The notes beneath the pieces were generated by a model. That model did not search any database. It was not told where the DNA came from and saw nothing but the letters and a program-made list of their open reading frames with translations. This document shows, piece by piece, positions 48,720-58,633 of a DNA stretch of 64,000 nt. Origin of the DNA: Pseudocercospora fijiensis CIRAD86 (taxonomy: Eukaryota; Ascomycota; Dothideomycetes; Mycosphaerellales; Mycosphaerellaceae); contig NW_006921542.1 of NCBI RefSeq assembly GCF_000340215.1, positions 369,610 to 433,609 of the forward strand, given 5' to 3'. A program made the translations under genes and the position numbers. Every line of letters starts with the position of its first letter. Position 1 is the stretch's first letter.

Positions 48720-51087
48720 GATATAGCTAATTATTATAGGCTACGCTTAAGGAAGCTCTAGGATTAAAGGCTACCGATTTCTCTCCCGAAGACTTTAAGC
48801 AACTAGGAAACGAAATACTAGCTATAAACGGTCTTCCGGAAGACTTCTACGAAAGGGAGTCTATATAGAAGACATACCTATATCTTATAAACTACCCTCC
48901 TCTATTTCTCGGCGCTATAATATAGCGTATTATATTCGAAAAGAACAAAGAGGCTACGTTAAACGATATTCGGGAGATCCTCCGTAATACTCGCCGAGTA
49001 GCTATTACTATCGATAGCTAGTTAAGCCGGACTATAAGAGCCTCCTTCCTCTCGATTATACTATACTTTATTAATTCGGATTAGAAACTCTAGGAACTTA
49101 TAATCGGATTCCCTAAAATTCTAGGTTCCTATACTAGTAAGGATATAGCGAAGCTCGTCTATACGGTAATAGATAGGGTTAGCGTAATAACGAAACTAAT
49201 CTCGATTACTACGGATAACGCTAGTAATAATCGAATATTATATAAGGCGTTATATATACAATTCACTCGCGCATATCTTTGAAATTACTAATCGTATCGA
49301 TAGGGTCGAGTACGTAGAGGAGATTATAAGGTCTATAATCTAGCTTAATCTTCCGAATATTAAGCTCGCTACAATTCCGGATACGTACGATAATACGTAC
49401 GATAATAACGATAAAGAGGAGCCTAGTAATAGCCCTAGCCCTATTAAATCGGAGCCGACGTCGTTACTAGTTATATCCCTATAGAAGTTTCCCTACCTCG
49501 CTTATATAGTTTAAATCGCGATCCGAGCCCTCTTTAAGACGCTTAAAATTGCACTATTAAACGACGACTAATAGAAGATCCTAGATAAGGATAAAGTAAA
49601 GTCGAAAGTCGAGAAACTCGTTATAGTAATAAGACGGGATAAGGTAGAGAGCCTCGCTCTCGTTTTATATAAGGTATAACTTTTATCCGTAGCCGGTACC
49701 TATAGCCGGCAACCTAGTATAGTTCTAACTCTTTTTCTCTAGCTTCGTCGTCTAGTAATATATACGAACTCGAGCTTATAGAGATATAACCGATTCGAGG
49801 CTATTTAAAAGAACCTAATCGAGCGCTCTAAAACCGATACCTAGAATATCGTATAGAATAAGCGATAGCAAAAGCGGCCTCCTTAGCGCCTACTCTATTT
49901 TACCTAAGACATTAAGACCCGGTTCGATTCGACTTTCTATATAGTTACGAGAGGATATACTTTACGTACCGCTCTCGAGATCTATTAGAGTTCCGAGGGT
50001 ATTAAGTAGCTCGGGCTTACTCCTACCGAATAGCGCTAAGTAGAGTATTTCGTCGATATTAGTAAGCATTACGCGAAGGTTACTACTACGATTAGAAGAA
50101 CCCGAAGACCGACGATCTATCTTATCTTTATATACTATAACTAGCTCTTTAACGAGTTCGACGAAACCGTAGCTAAGCTAGCTAAGAAGAGCGTTCCCTA
50201 GAAAGTAGCTATAACGAAAGCTATAGATACCTCCTATACTAAGTTATATAAATATTATAGTACTACCTTTTAGTCGTTCGGGGATATCTATAGCGTTAAG
50301 TGCTTACTTAACCCGGTAGAAAAGGATATATACTAATAGAAGCTAGAATAGAAGGGCGACGAGGAATAGCCTAAGTATTACTAGACTATTCTAGAAAAGA
50401 TATTCTACGAGCGTCGGAAAGAAACTAGTCTAAATATAGCTTCTAGAAAGAAAAAGAAGGTTTAGAAGGCTCCGATATTATACCTATTTCGTAGGTAGGA
50501 AGTAGAGGTAGAAAAGGAAGCAACTACTAAAGTAAATAAAGAAGAGTTCGATCTCTATCGGCGCGCGGGTATATACTAAACCTATAGGCTCGGAAAGAGG
50601 GCTAATAATCTCTAGATCTTACTAGTCTTCTAGACGAATTCGGAGACGATATTCTCGCTATATAGTAGCGGTTAGAGCCTAAGTTTCTAACGATAGCGTC
50701 GGTCGCTCGGGACGTCCTCGCTATACCGAGCGTAGGTATAGGCTATAAGAGGTCTTTTAGTATCGCTCGTTACTAGGGCCGCTTTAATCGAATATACTCG
50801 CCTACTACCTTTAAGTCTATTGTAGTATTCCGATATTATCTCCTCTACTAGAGTCGCTAAGGTAGGATACTAAAGATTATATTTAAGGACTTAATCGAGG
50901 AATTAGAAAACCTTAAGATCGAAGAAACCTAGGAGCGCGAAAAGAATACGAAGTTTAGTTTAAGCGAAACCCTAATTAGCGATAACGAAGAGGAGGAGGG
51001 TAGAGGTAGAAGGCGATACCGGGTCGAGAAGCGGAAACGTATATAGGCTTAGAGTAGCTTTAAAGAGACGAAGCGTTTACGTAGAAG
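48720..51087 (+). pseudogene. hAT-family transposase, RIP-inactivated
   Basis: hAT transposases cut and rejoin DNA at 8-bp targets. Recognisable in order are: LINYPPLF... and RRVAITIDS near 48890-49020; the conserved TTDNASNN at 49208-49231; HIFEITNRI at 49272 in a shifted frame; KLRRLVIYTNSS across an intron (49674-49742); KTRFDSTFYIVTRGYTLRTAL at 49913 on, broken by a stop just after; and a C-terminal half ending in a basic RRRYRVEKRKR region near 51010. The catalytic first Asp region lies in TIDS. A 1-nt shift between 49231 and 49272 is an indel or lost segment. Stops are TAG/TAA at former Gln or Trp codons. It lies 4.5 kb left of the right inverted repeat in the same element. Confidence 0.8.
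49674..49742 (+). other. Intron in the hAT transposase carrying the CCGG repeat
   Basis: GTATAACT donor, TTCTAAC branch and CTCTAG acceptor, 69 bp, phase 0. Splicing joins ...LYK to LRRLVIY, the expected hAT order. Inside it, GTAGCCGGTACCTATAGCCGG repeats the element's recurrent motif. Confidence 0.75.
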
Positions 51088-51144
51088 GTAAGGTAGCCGG
51101 CGTATATAGCCGGTATATATCTTTAATATATTCCGAATTCTTAG

Positions 51145-52405
51145 GACCTAAATAGACTAGTTGCTATAGCAACCTACCCCGCTTGCCTACGGACTATTTC
51201 TAATTCTCTATTCGCTCTTCCTCTCCTTCTTCCCTTTCCCTATATTCTTAAAGATAAATATACCTTAAGGATTCGGCTCTTCGGGCCTTCTTAAGCTAGC
51301 TACCTCCCCTTCCTTAAGCGACTATCCTTTAAACGAATCTAACGATAACCTACTAAGGCGGTTTAATAGAAGACTATTTGTTCTAGGAGGTAGGAAGTAT
51401 AAATATCTCCTTACGATTATAGGCTTATTAATTTTCTAGGTCCTACCGATATACCCTCGTCGCCTAAACGCGTAGATAAATATCTTTAGAGCCTAAAGGG
51501 TAAGGGTAAAGTAAGCTAGATATAGGGAGACCGTAGCGAGAACGAGATATCGGAAGAGTAAGACTCTTTATAGTATATACGAAGGAAAGGGATTCCTCGG
51601 AAAATAGTACCGAGAAATAAGAAGGCTTTAGGTAGATAGGAGAAGGCTAAAAAGAGTAGGCGGACGAAGGCTATCGCGAAGAAAAGTTATCTTTCTATTA
51701 AAAAAAAGGGAATAAGGTAGGACTCGACGATAAAGAAGCGGCGCTTTAAACTAGGTACTATTACCCTTCGCTAGATCCGGCTTTTAATCCCTAAGACTCC
51801 CTTCTAGCGACTCGTCCGAGAAATTATATTAGATTTTCGGTCTAGTATACGATTTACGGCTAAGGCGATTAGTACTCTTTAGGAAGCTACGGAGGCATTT
51901 CTCGTAACTAAGCTTACGCTTTTAAACCTACTTACTATCTATACGAAGCGGTTTACTCTTTAAAATAAAGATATATAGCTTCTAGCTAAAATTCGGCGTC
52001 CGTTTATAGCGGATTAGTTAGAAATTGTATTTAGTCGGTAGATTAACCTAGGAGGAGGCCTATTTTCGTATCCTTTTACCGGCTATAGGTACCGGCTACA
52101 TTTCTAATTTTATCTCCGCGCCGTCCCTAAATCTAAGATACGAAGTAGAATCCTAGCGCTCTATATTTACCTAGCTATTATAGAGACGAGCTATATTTAA
52201 ATTAGTTTCTTCGTATATCGCGACCTAGTAGGTAGTAAGCGAAAGGGCGATAGAACGTTTATAATACGTCTCTATTTAGACCTAAAATATAAAGGTCCTA
52301 AGGAGCCCTAGTATCCTAACTATAAGGAGATTCTTTAGTATTAGTACTTTAATCCTCTATACTACGAGGCAGATAGCAAGCCTACGAGAAAGAAACTTTA
52401 ACGAG
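51145..52405 (+). pseudogene. Histone H3-like protein 1, long tail and C-terminal extension
   Basis: One plus-strand frame runs from about 51145 to 52405 with RIP stops. A long Lys-rich region (KGKGKVS, EKAKKSRRTKAIAKKSY) precedes a histone fold at 51733-52005: KKRRFKLGTITLR, LLIPKTPF-RLVREI (helix 1), FRSSIRFTAKAISTL-EATEA (loop 1 and helix 2), NLLTIYTKRFTL-NKDI-LLAKIR (loop 2 and helix 3). Compared with H3, about seven residues between EIR and LLI (the RYQKST region) are missing, and loop 1 and the end of helix 2 diverge, as in centromeric H3 variants. An extension of about 130 codons follows (RDLVGSKRKGDRTFI...), with no known domain. It sits between the hAT transposase and the right hAT end. 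Confidence 0.75.
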
Positions 52406-52407
52406 AA

Positions 52408-53129
52408 ATTCTCTATAATATATAGCGCTATTATATAGCTATAGATACGTACTAAGTCCGGCAACTCGAAGAAGAATTAAGATAGTATATTAGCGACCGA
52501 AGAGGAGATCGATAGTATACTAGTAGAGTCGAGGTCTTATAAGCGAAGTATAAGATAATATAGGCTCCTAGTTATTTAGAGTAACGTACTATATAAATAA
52601 CTAGGCGTATTACTCTTATTTACTTACGACCTATATCCTAGGATACTCTTCTCGTACTTTTTATACTCTTTTCTAATACTTTACCTATAATCGCTCTATA
52701 ATAACCGAGTAAATATAAGCTATAGGATTTCCGCTCGGTACCTTAGCCTTCGAGATACGGCGGAGTTGATTCTCTATAATACGTAGCGCTATTATATAGC
52801 TATAGATACGTACTAAGTCCGGTAACTCGAAGAAGAATTAAGATAGCGTATTATCGACCGAGGAGGAGATCGATAGTTTACTAGTAGAGTTGAGGTCTTA
52901 TAAGCGAAGTATAAGATAATATAGGCTCCTAGTTATTTAGAGTAACGTACTATATAAATAACTAGGCGTATTACTCTTATTTACTTACGACCTATATCCT
53001 AGGATACTCTTCTCGTACTTTTTATACTCTTTTCTAATACCTTACCTATAAGCGCTCCGCGACAACCGAGTAAATATAAGCTATAGGGATTCCGCTCGGT
53101 ACCTTAGCCTCCGAGATAGGGCGGAGTTA
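52408..53129. repeat. 361-bp tandem duplication, two copies
   Basis: Copies start ATTCTCTATAAT at 52408 and 52769 and are nearly identical to the end near 53129 (GAGATACGGCGGAGTT / GAGATAGGGCGGAGTT). Copy differences are few and partly RIP-type. The first copy overlaps the end of the H3-like extension, so the duplication repeats its C-terminus and 3' flank. Confidence 0.92.
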
Positions 53130-53657
53130 AATTTAGAGCGATAGCCGGCACTCGTAGCCGGTATATAGAGACGGTTATAGGCCTTTTCCTACTAAATAAC
53201 TAGCTTGTTTAGTATATCCTACCTGATATTTCTTATATATCCTAGTAATAGGCCTAGGTTACTTATAAGATTACTATAGCTAGTAAGGGCATTACTAAAG
53301 AATATCTATACTATAGTAGGATACTATTATTACGCCGGCTATTTATTAAAAGGAGGCTTTCGCCTATTACTATACCGACTACACATACCGGCTATATTTC
53401 AAAGTTTGCCGTACCTGCCTTTTTTAGCTATACCTACCTTCTTTCCTTACTCTAACGTTACTATAATATAGGCTTGCGCGACGCTTACTCTATTACCTAG
53501 CGATACCGCGATACTACCTCTCTCCCTATATTTAACCTTCGTATCGATACCTATATCTCTACGCTCTATACCTACTATCTCTATAATACCCTCGCTCCGC
53601 GCGCGCTTTCGTATACCTTCGTAACGCACTTTTTTCCTTAATTCGACGACTTTTATA
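53130..53657. promoter_or_regulatory. Intergenic stretch before H3-like gene 2
   Basis: CCGGCTA-type motifs lie at 53142-53162 and 53331-53395. From about 53410 to 53640 the plus strand is pyrimidine-rich and less mutated, ending in TTTTTTCC shortly before the presumed start. It probably holds the promoter. A 60-codon minus frame here (53447-53629) is judged accidental. Confidence 0.35.
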
Positions 53658-53925
53658 ATACCGAGTCTACTTAACTAAGTTACGACGCCTCGTAAGAAGG
53701 GACCTACTGCTTCTACGGGTCGCAATAAGACCGGAAATAATAGAACGAGTATAGTATATTAACGTAAGAAGGCTACTACTACTACCGCTAGATCCGGTAC
53801 TAGAAAGGGCGTCGCGAGTAAGGCTCCGCGTAAGATAACGGCGGGTAAGGCTCTACGTAAGACGACGACTAGCGCTTCTACTACTAGTAGTAATAATCGT
53901 ATAAAGCGTCGATAGCGCCTAGGAA

Positions 53926-54004
53926 GTAAGTCCTATTTCTAGCCGGTAGCGTAGCCAGTAGCGTAGCCGGCATTCTTACTATCTTTTTACTAATCCTTCT
54001 TTAG
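53926..54004 (+). other. Intron 1 of H3-like gene 2, containing the CCGG repeat
   Basis: GTAAGT donor, ACTAAT branch and TTTAG acceptor, 79 bp. The exact join restores G-T-VALR. Three TAGC(C)GGTAGCG-type units fill 53939-53971. Confidence 0.85.
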
Positions 54005-54187
54005 CCGTAGCCCTCCGTAAGATTCGGAAGTATTAGAAGAGTTCTAATCTCCTAATCCGTAAAGCTCCTTTCTAACGACTTATTCGCGAAATTGCCTAGA
54101 ATTATAGAACGGACCTTCGCTTCTAAGCCTCCGCGATAGGCGCCCTTTAAGAGGCTATAGAAGCCTACCTAGTTCGTATCTTCGAAT

Positions 54188-54235
54188 ATATGTTTCTCTT
54201 CTACCTCTTTTCGGACTATACTAATACTATTTTAG
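54188..54235 (+). other. Intron 2 of H3-like gene 2, donor mutated by RIP
   Basis: 48 bp, starting ATATGT (GTATGT expected; a TG-to-TA change at the exon-intron junction), with TACTAAT branch and TTTTAG acceptor. Removal joins IFE to VNLIAI in frame, matching the H3 order. Confidence 0.7.
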
Positions 54236-54548
54236 CGGTTAACCTTATAGCTATTTACGCGAAGCGTATAACGATTATAGACAAGGATTTTAAAGTACTC
54301 GGTTAGATTCTAAAAGGCTAGAATGTCTATATTCGAGATAGTACTAGATAGGATAGATATTCTAGTAGGAAGGATGTTCGTAGTGTCGTCTATAAGCTTT
54401 TCTATATACGAAATAAGCCGCTGTTATACGGCGCTATATACCGCGCTCTAAATACTCTCTAAGTATATATATATAGTATAGTATACTTTATTAGCCGTAC
54501 GAAATAGAAGTCTTCAAAAATCCCGTTAGTACTAAGGAGTTAAAAGGC

Positions 54549-54600
54549 CGGCTACGCTACCGGCTACGCTACCGGCTACGCTACTAGCTACGCTAGTAGG
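54549..54600. repeat. Tandem ACCGGCTACGCT units
   Basis: Four 12-bp units of CCGGCTACGCTA, the last degenerate, 3' of the H3-like gene 2. The same motif, as CCGGCTATAGCTA, is at 48657-48692. Confidence 0.85.
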
Positions 54601-54689
54601 TTTTTTAAAGAACTAAAAGAAGATAGATATTCCGGTTGATTTGTATTAGTTTAGATTTTTATAAAAAGAAAATAGGGAAAAATAAGGAA

Positions 54690-55210
54690 GGTAAAAGAGC
54701 CTAATACTTATAGTTATAGGCATTATCCCTATTTTCTAGACTATATTATATATCTGCCTTCGTAACTCTACCTAATACTCCCTCTAAATATCCTTATACT
54801 CTACCTACTAGAAATTTAACTAGGTACCTAGACCTATAGCTGCCTCTATATCTTTTACTATCTTGTATAGGTTAAAGGACTCCTCTATAGTAGCCTCTAC
54901 CTCCTTATATAATACGAAGTTACTGCCTGCCCTATCCTTAGTATCTCCTAGATAACTAAGAGTTCTAAGGAACAAACTAGTATTCGGCCTTAGTATAGCG
55001 AGTAACTAGTAGAACGTTCTATAGAGCTACCTTATAGCTCTTTTATATACTATACCGATACCGAGGGAGGAGCTATCCTAGTACTTAATATTAGAGAATA
55101 GTTCAGTTAGAAGGTATTAGAACTTCTTAAGGAGGGCTTCTAGGGAAATCGATAAGTTCTACCTAGATCTAGATAATAATATTCTACCGAGTAGTTAGGG
55201 AATTAAATAG
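54690..55210 (-). pseudogene. Unidentified helical protein remnant in the hAT right end
   Basis: One minus-strand frame reads FLRTLSYLGDTKDRAGSNFV, LYKEVEATIEESFNLYKIVK and DIEAAIGLGT, with RIP-type stops only. Upstream in the same frame are LLTELFSNIKY and DSSSLGIGIVYKRAIR. The composition is that of an alpha-helical protein. The family is not recognised. Near 55362-55385 a CCGG motif lies in what looks like an intron on this strand, ending CTTCAG. Confidence 0.5.
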
Positions 55211-55361
55211 CGAGCGAAAGGATAAATTTTATACCTAATAAGTACAGTTTCTAAACTAAACTATAATAGCTTATATATATATATGCTTTTAATTAGTTAG
55301 TGCCCTTAGCTAATTATCTATAGATTTAGGGTTATATAAGTACCTTCCTATAACTGAAGAA

Positions 55362-55383
55362 TGCCGGCTACGCTACCGGCTGT
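55362..55383. repeat. Right-side CCGGCTACG motif of the hAT
   Basis: GCCGGCTACGCTACCGGCTG, about 190 bp inside the right end, matching motifs at 35450-35474 and 35593-35618 near the left end. Confidence 0.75.
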
Positions 55384-55545
55384 ACTCTCGTATCTTATAA
55401 AGGGCTTGCTTCGAGTTACGTAGACATTCTTATACTTCTTAGAAACCGATAATTCTATAGTTCGAACTAGCTAATCCTATAGTTGCTTAGCAAACCAACC
55501 TAAACCAAACTAGATCTTCGGCTTAGTAAACTAAACTAAACTAAC

Positions 55546-55565
55546 CCGAACTACTACGGGGTCTA
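55546..55565 (-). repeat. hAT right terminal inverted repeat
   Basis: CCCGAACTACTACGGGGTCTA, the inverse of the left end with one TG-to-TA change at the tip. Confidence 0.85.
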
Positions 55566-55573
55566 TTACTACC
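55566..55573. repeat. hAT target-site duplication, right (TTACTACC)
   Basis: Matches TTGCTGCC at 35279-35286 apart from two TG-to-TA changes. Confidence 0.85.
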
Positions 55574-55702
55574 GAGGGCTATACTATATTACTAGTATAT
55601 ATGTACCTTTACTCGTAGTAATTCCTTTATCTAGTACGTTCTTAGACTCGACTAGGCCTAACGAAGGGTCTAGAGAGTCCTTTAGATACCTATTTACCTT
55701 AT

Positions 55703-55754
55703 CGTACCTCGCTATCGTACCTCGCTATCGTACCTCGCTATCGTACCTCGCTAT
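55703..55754. repeat. 13-bp tandem repeat (CGTACCTCGCTAT)4
   Basis: Four perfect units just upstream of the helicase-B start region. No CpA or TpG, so immune to RIP. Confidence 0.92.
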
Positions 55755-55766
55755 TGCCTACTAATA

Positions 55767-58609
55767 ATATCGCGGCCTACTAAAATATACGATAGCAATA
55801 GCGCTACCTCTAAGAGGTACTCGCAAGTAGCGTAATAGAGAGAAGAAGGATAGGGCTAAGAAGCGCAAGACTAATAGATAGTAGAATGAATCCGAGTAGC
55901 ACTTTCTAATAGCACTTCTAGGTCGCGCCGCCGTAACTCGAGAGCGCCCGGATTTTAGTTACTTGCTACCGGTCTAGTAGCCTAAGAATAAGCGAGATTA
56001 TAAAGTATAGTTCTAGACTCGTTACGATCGTATTAACGCCGCCGATAACCTATTATCGTAGGACTAAGTTAAGCAACTCGTATATAATACCGTAGCTTCT
56101 CTAGAGGCTACGAATATCTACTATAATATCGTTACCGCTAGCCTTGTTAAGCTATTAGATCGCCTTTACCTAGGAAAAGGATATTAGCCGAAGGATGTCT
56201 AGATCGATCTAGTCTTCGCGCTAATCTTCGGCGGTAGCGATGTTCTATAGATCTCGAAGACTAGGCGAGGGTAAGAGCTTAGTATTTATAGCCTTTACGT
56301 ATTTAACTAGCCTTATTACCCTCTAGTTTATACCGCTAAATCGCCTTAGCGAGGAGTAGGCTAAGGTCGTCGAGAACCGGTATTAATAGCTATAGTTAGA
56401 TACCTAGTTAGATAGCTAGCCGATCGAGCGAGATAGTATCGTTAATACTATTAATATTACCTCCGAAACTATAAGCCTCTATCCTAAGCTATACGACTAT
56501 ATTACTAATAGTAGATATTATTATATTATCCTAAGTCTAGAAACCGGTACTAGTCTAGCCTTTAGGAAGCCACTATAGGACCCTAAGGTTCGTGCCCGTA
56601 TCGGTCTTATAGTAATCGATAAAGTCTATCTTGTTAATAAGTAGCGTAACTTTCGGAAGGAATATATATAGATCTTCGCTCTACGTAAGTTGCTCCGTAA
56701 TAATATAGTTTAGCTTAGCTATTCTACGACAATATCCGAGGATATAGAGGACTTTATACTTTAATATAGTAGATTTCGTCTAGTTAGTAATTAGCTATTC
56801 TAGACTAAGATTATTCGTAGTAGTATCGATCGTCTAGATACTACGTATATCCTACGTACTATTCTAAGGAATTAGCTCCGCTTATACGAGTACCTATATT
56901 TCGCTATCGATAGTATATTCGACCTAGAGACTAAGAAAGCTACGCCGATAAATATTAAGAAGGCCCTCTTGTTTATTAATAGTCGTAAGTATATCTAGGA
57001 TTTAGCTAATATTATTCGGCATTAGCTAGTCGTAACGACTGCTAAGTATAGGGACTAGACGAAACGATATATATAGGATAATAAAGGTATTAATATATAT
57101 ACTATAGTAATATTCTATACTAGTAGTATCGCTAAGCGAGACTAGAAGCGCCGGTATAACCGCTTCTATAAGACTATAGAGTATCTAGATAGGCTATCGG
57201 AATACCGGATTATAGTTACTACTACTGCTTTTAGTATTAGCCTAAATATACTAGATATTAAGCTTGTTTGCTAGACTAGGTTTACTCTTACGCGCGATAT
57301 CGAGGATGTTGTCTAACGTCTTAGCCGTACCGGTCGTACTATTCTACGTAGTTTAGCCTTTATCTTCCTACTATACTATATCGATAATCGTCTTAAGCAG
57401 CCGCGGCTAGAATCTAACTATCCGGTAATTAAGCCTCGCCGACGTAGATCGTATAGAGCATTCCGGCTATTAGGGCTCCGCTAGTCTAAGCTTCTAGGAG
57501 AAGATACTAATACGCTAGGTGCTCGAGAAGCCGCTAATAATAATAATAATAATAATAATAGCGATAGAAACTACTAGACTAAGAAAGAGATAGAGCTTCG
57601 CGATAAGATTCCTCGGATTTAGCGAGAGTTCTAGAATAACTATCTACGCGAATAATATAGCATATATCTACGTAAAGTCGTCCTTCGCTACCTTAGTAAG
57701 GATAAGGCAGTGTATACCTAGTAACTACTAGCAGTAGAAGATTGCTATAATATCTATAACCTAGAACTAGACGCTCTTTATATCGATATATCTCTAGAGG
57801 GTACTACTCCCCCGAAATTCAAGGCTCCGAGAGCCGGCACTCGTCTAGCAATTAGATTTATTATACTAAAGGATTAGATATTAAAGCGGCCTACCCTTTA
57901 GTATCTAGATTAGTTAAGCTGTATTCGATTCGACCTTCTATTAACTAAGGTTATAGACGATCCGATTCTAGCTAATATCGCTAATATCTTTACTACTAAT
58001 AACTTAGTTAATAAATAGAACGAGAGTATTACTATCGATTAGGATCTCCTTAAGTAGAAGGCGCTAGTATTTATAGACTAGTTCGAGAAGCTTTAGTAGT
58101 ACGAGTAACTATTCGCTACCTTTTAGCTAATCGATACTCTAAAAAGCCTTAGTCTAGAGGTATTAACTAAGTAGCGTACTATTTATAATATAAGGAAGAG
58201 GGCCGAGGAAAAGGCTACTCGAGAAGCGGCTCGTAGCGCCCTAAATATACGTCTATCGGATACTATACTACTACCTACAATGCCCTTTACTCTATAGCAG
58301 CGCGCTACTGCTCTAAATAAGTTAAGAAGCGGTATTATAGGCTCTACTAGCGTATAGGCTAACCTCCTTTATAGCCGTAACACTTAGGTATTAGGAACTC
58401 GAGGCTAGGAGCGCCTAGGCTTATTAGTTAGTCTTAGTCTACGTACTTAGCGACAGCTACCTCTATAGATTAATCCGACTACTAAATAGGTATATACTCG
58501 AGCTAAGCGGATTCTTAGTACCGTCTCTTATACTAACGAGGAGCGAGGTCGCGTATTACGTACTAAGCGTATACTCTCGGAAGCGGGTCGACGTATAATA
58601 GGCTCTTAA
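55767..58609 (+). pseudogene. RecQ-like DNA helicase B, RIP-inactivated
   Basis: A diverged relative of helicase A. A basic N-terminal segment (REKKDRAKKRKT near 55840) leads to motif I GEGKSLVF at 56264, PLNRLSEE (Ia) near 56335, motif II at 56618-56629 (DKVY, expected DEVH), a TTIS segment (III) near 56730, LNILDIKLV (V) near 57250, and RLSRTGRT (VI) at 57317. The frame before motif I is offset by one base from the frame after it, so one base was probably gained just before 56264. The core frame ends at TAA 58607-58609, after a basic region. The start is uncertain: ATA at 55767 (possibly ATG before RIP) is in another frame. An AAT microsatellite at 57534-57560 encodes an Asn run. Confidence 0.82.
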
Positions 58610-58633
58610 GGTAGCTCTCCTAGTAGGCGTTAA

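Larger units (their letters stand above)
53658..54321 (+). pseudogene. Histone H3-like protein 2 with H3-like tail and two introns
   Basis: The presumed start at 53658 now reads ATA (ATG changed by TG-to-TA). The tail holds ARSGTRKGVASKAPRK and TAGKALRK, echoing the H3 tail pattern GKAPRK. Exon 1 ends RLG, and an intron at 53926-54004 joins it in phase 1 to TVALRKIRKY. The core then follows H3 closely: KSSNLLIRKAPF-RLIREIA, NYRTDLRF-ASAIGAL-EA, IEAYLVRIFE, then after a second intron (54188-54235) VNLIAIYAKRITIIDKDF. Dashes are RIP stops at former Gln. The second intron's donor reads ATATGT (GTATGT before RIP). H3 proteins package DNA in nucleosomes; why a transposon would carry one is unknown. 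The tail is longer than in canonical H3. Confidence 0.85.
35287..55565 (+). mobile_element. Large hAT DNA transposon with extra genes and a nested element
   Basis: The ends are inverted copies of TGGACCCCGTAGTAGTTCGG (right end TAGACCCC..., one RIP change) flanked by an RIP-altered 8-bp duplication. Total span is 20.3 kb; removing the nested element at about 35850-46345 leaves about 9.8 kb, still large for a hAT. Left to right it holds subterminal repeats, the nested element, a hAT transposase remnant, a histone-H3-like region, a 361-bp tandem duplication, a second H3-like gene, a minus-strand gene and a right subterminal region. A CCGGCTA-type repeat is found at both ends and in introns, tying the left 0.56 kb and right 9.2 kb together. 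The transposase is plus-strand. All coding parts are dead by RIP. Confidence 0.85.

Noticed and set aside
36547..58609. Telomere-linked RecQ helicase genes marking a chromosome end
   Set aside because: No TTAGGG-type arrays are seen, and the helicases sit in elements with inverted ends and target duplications.
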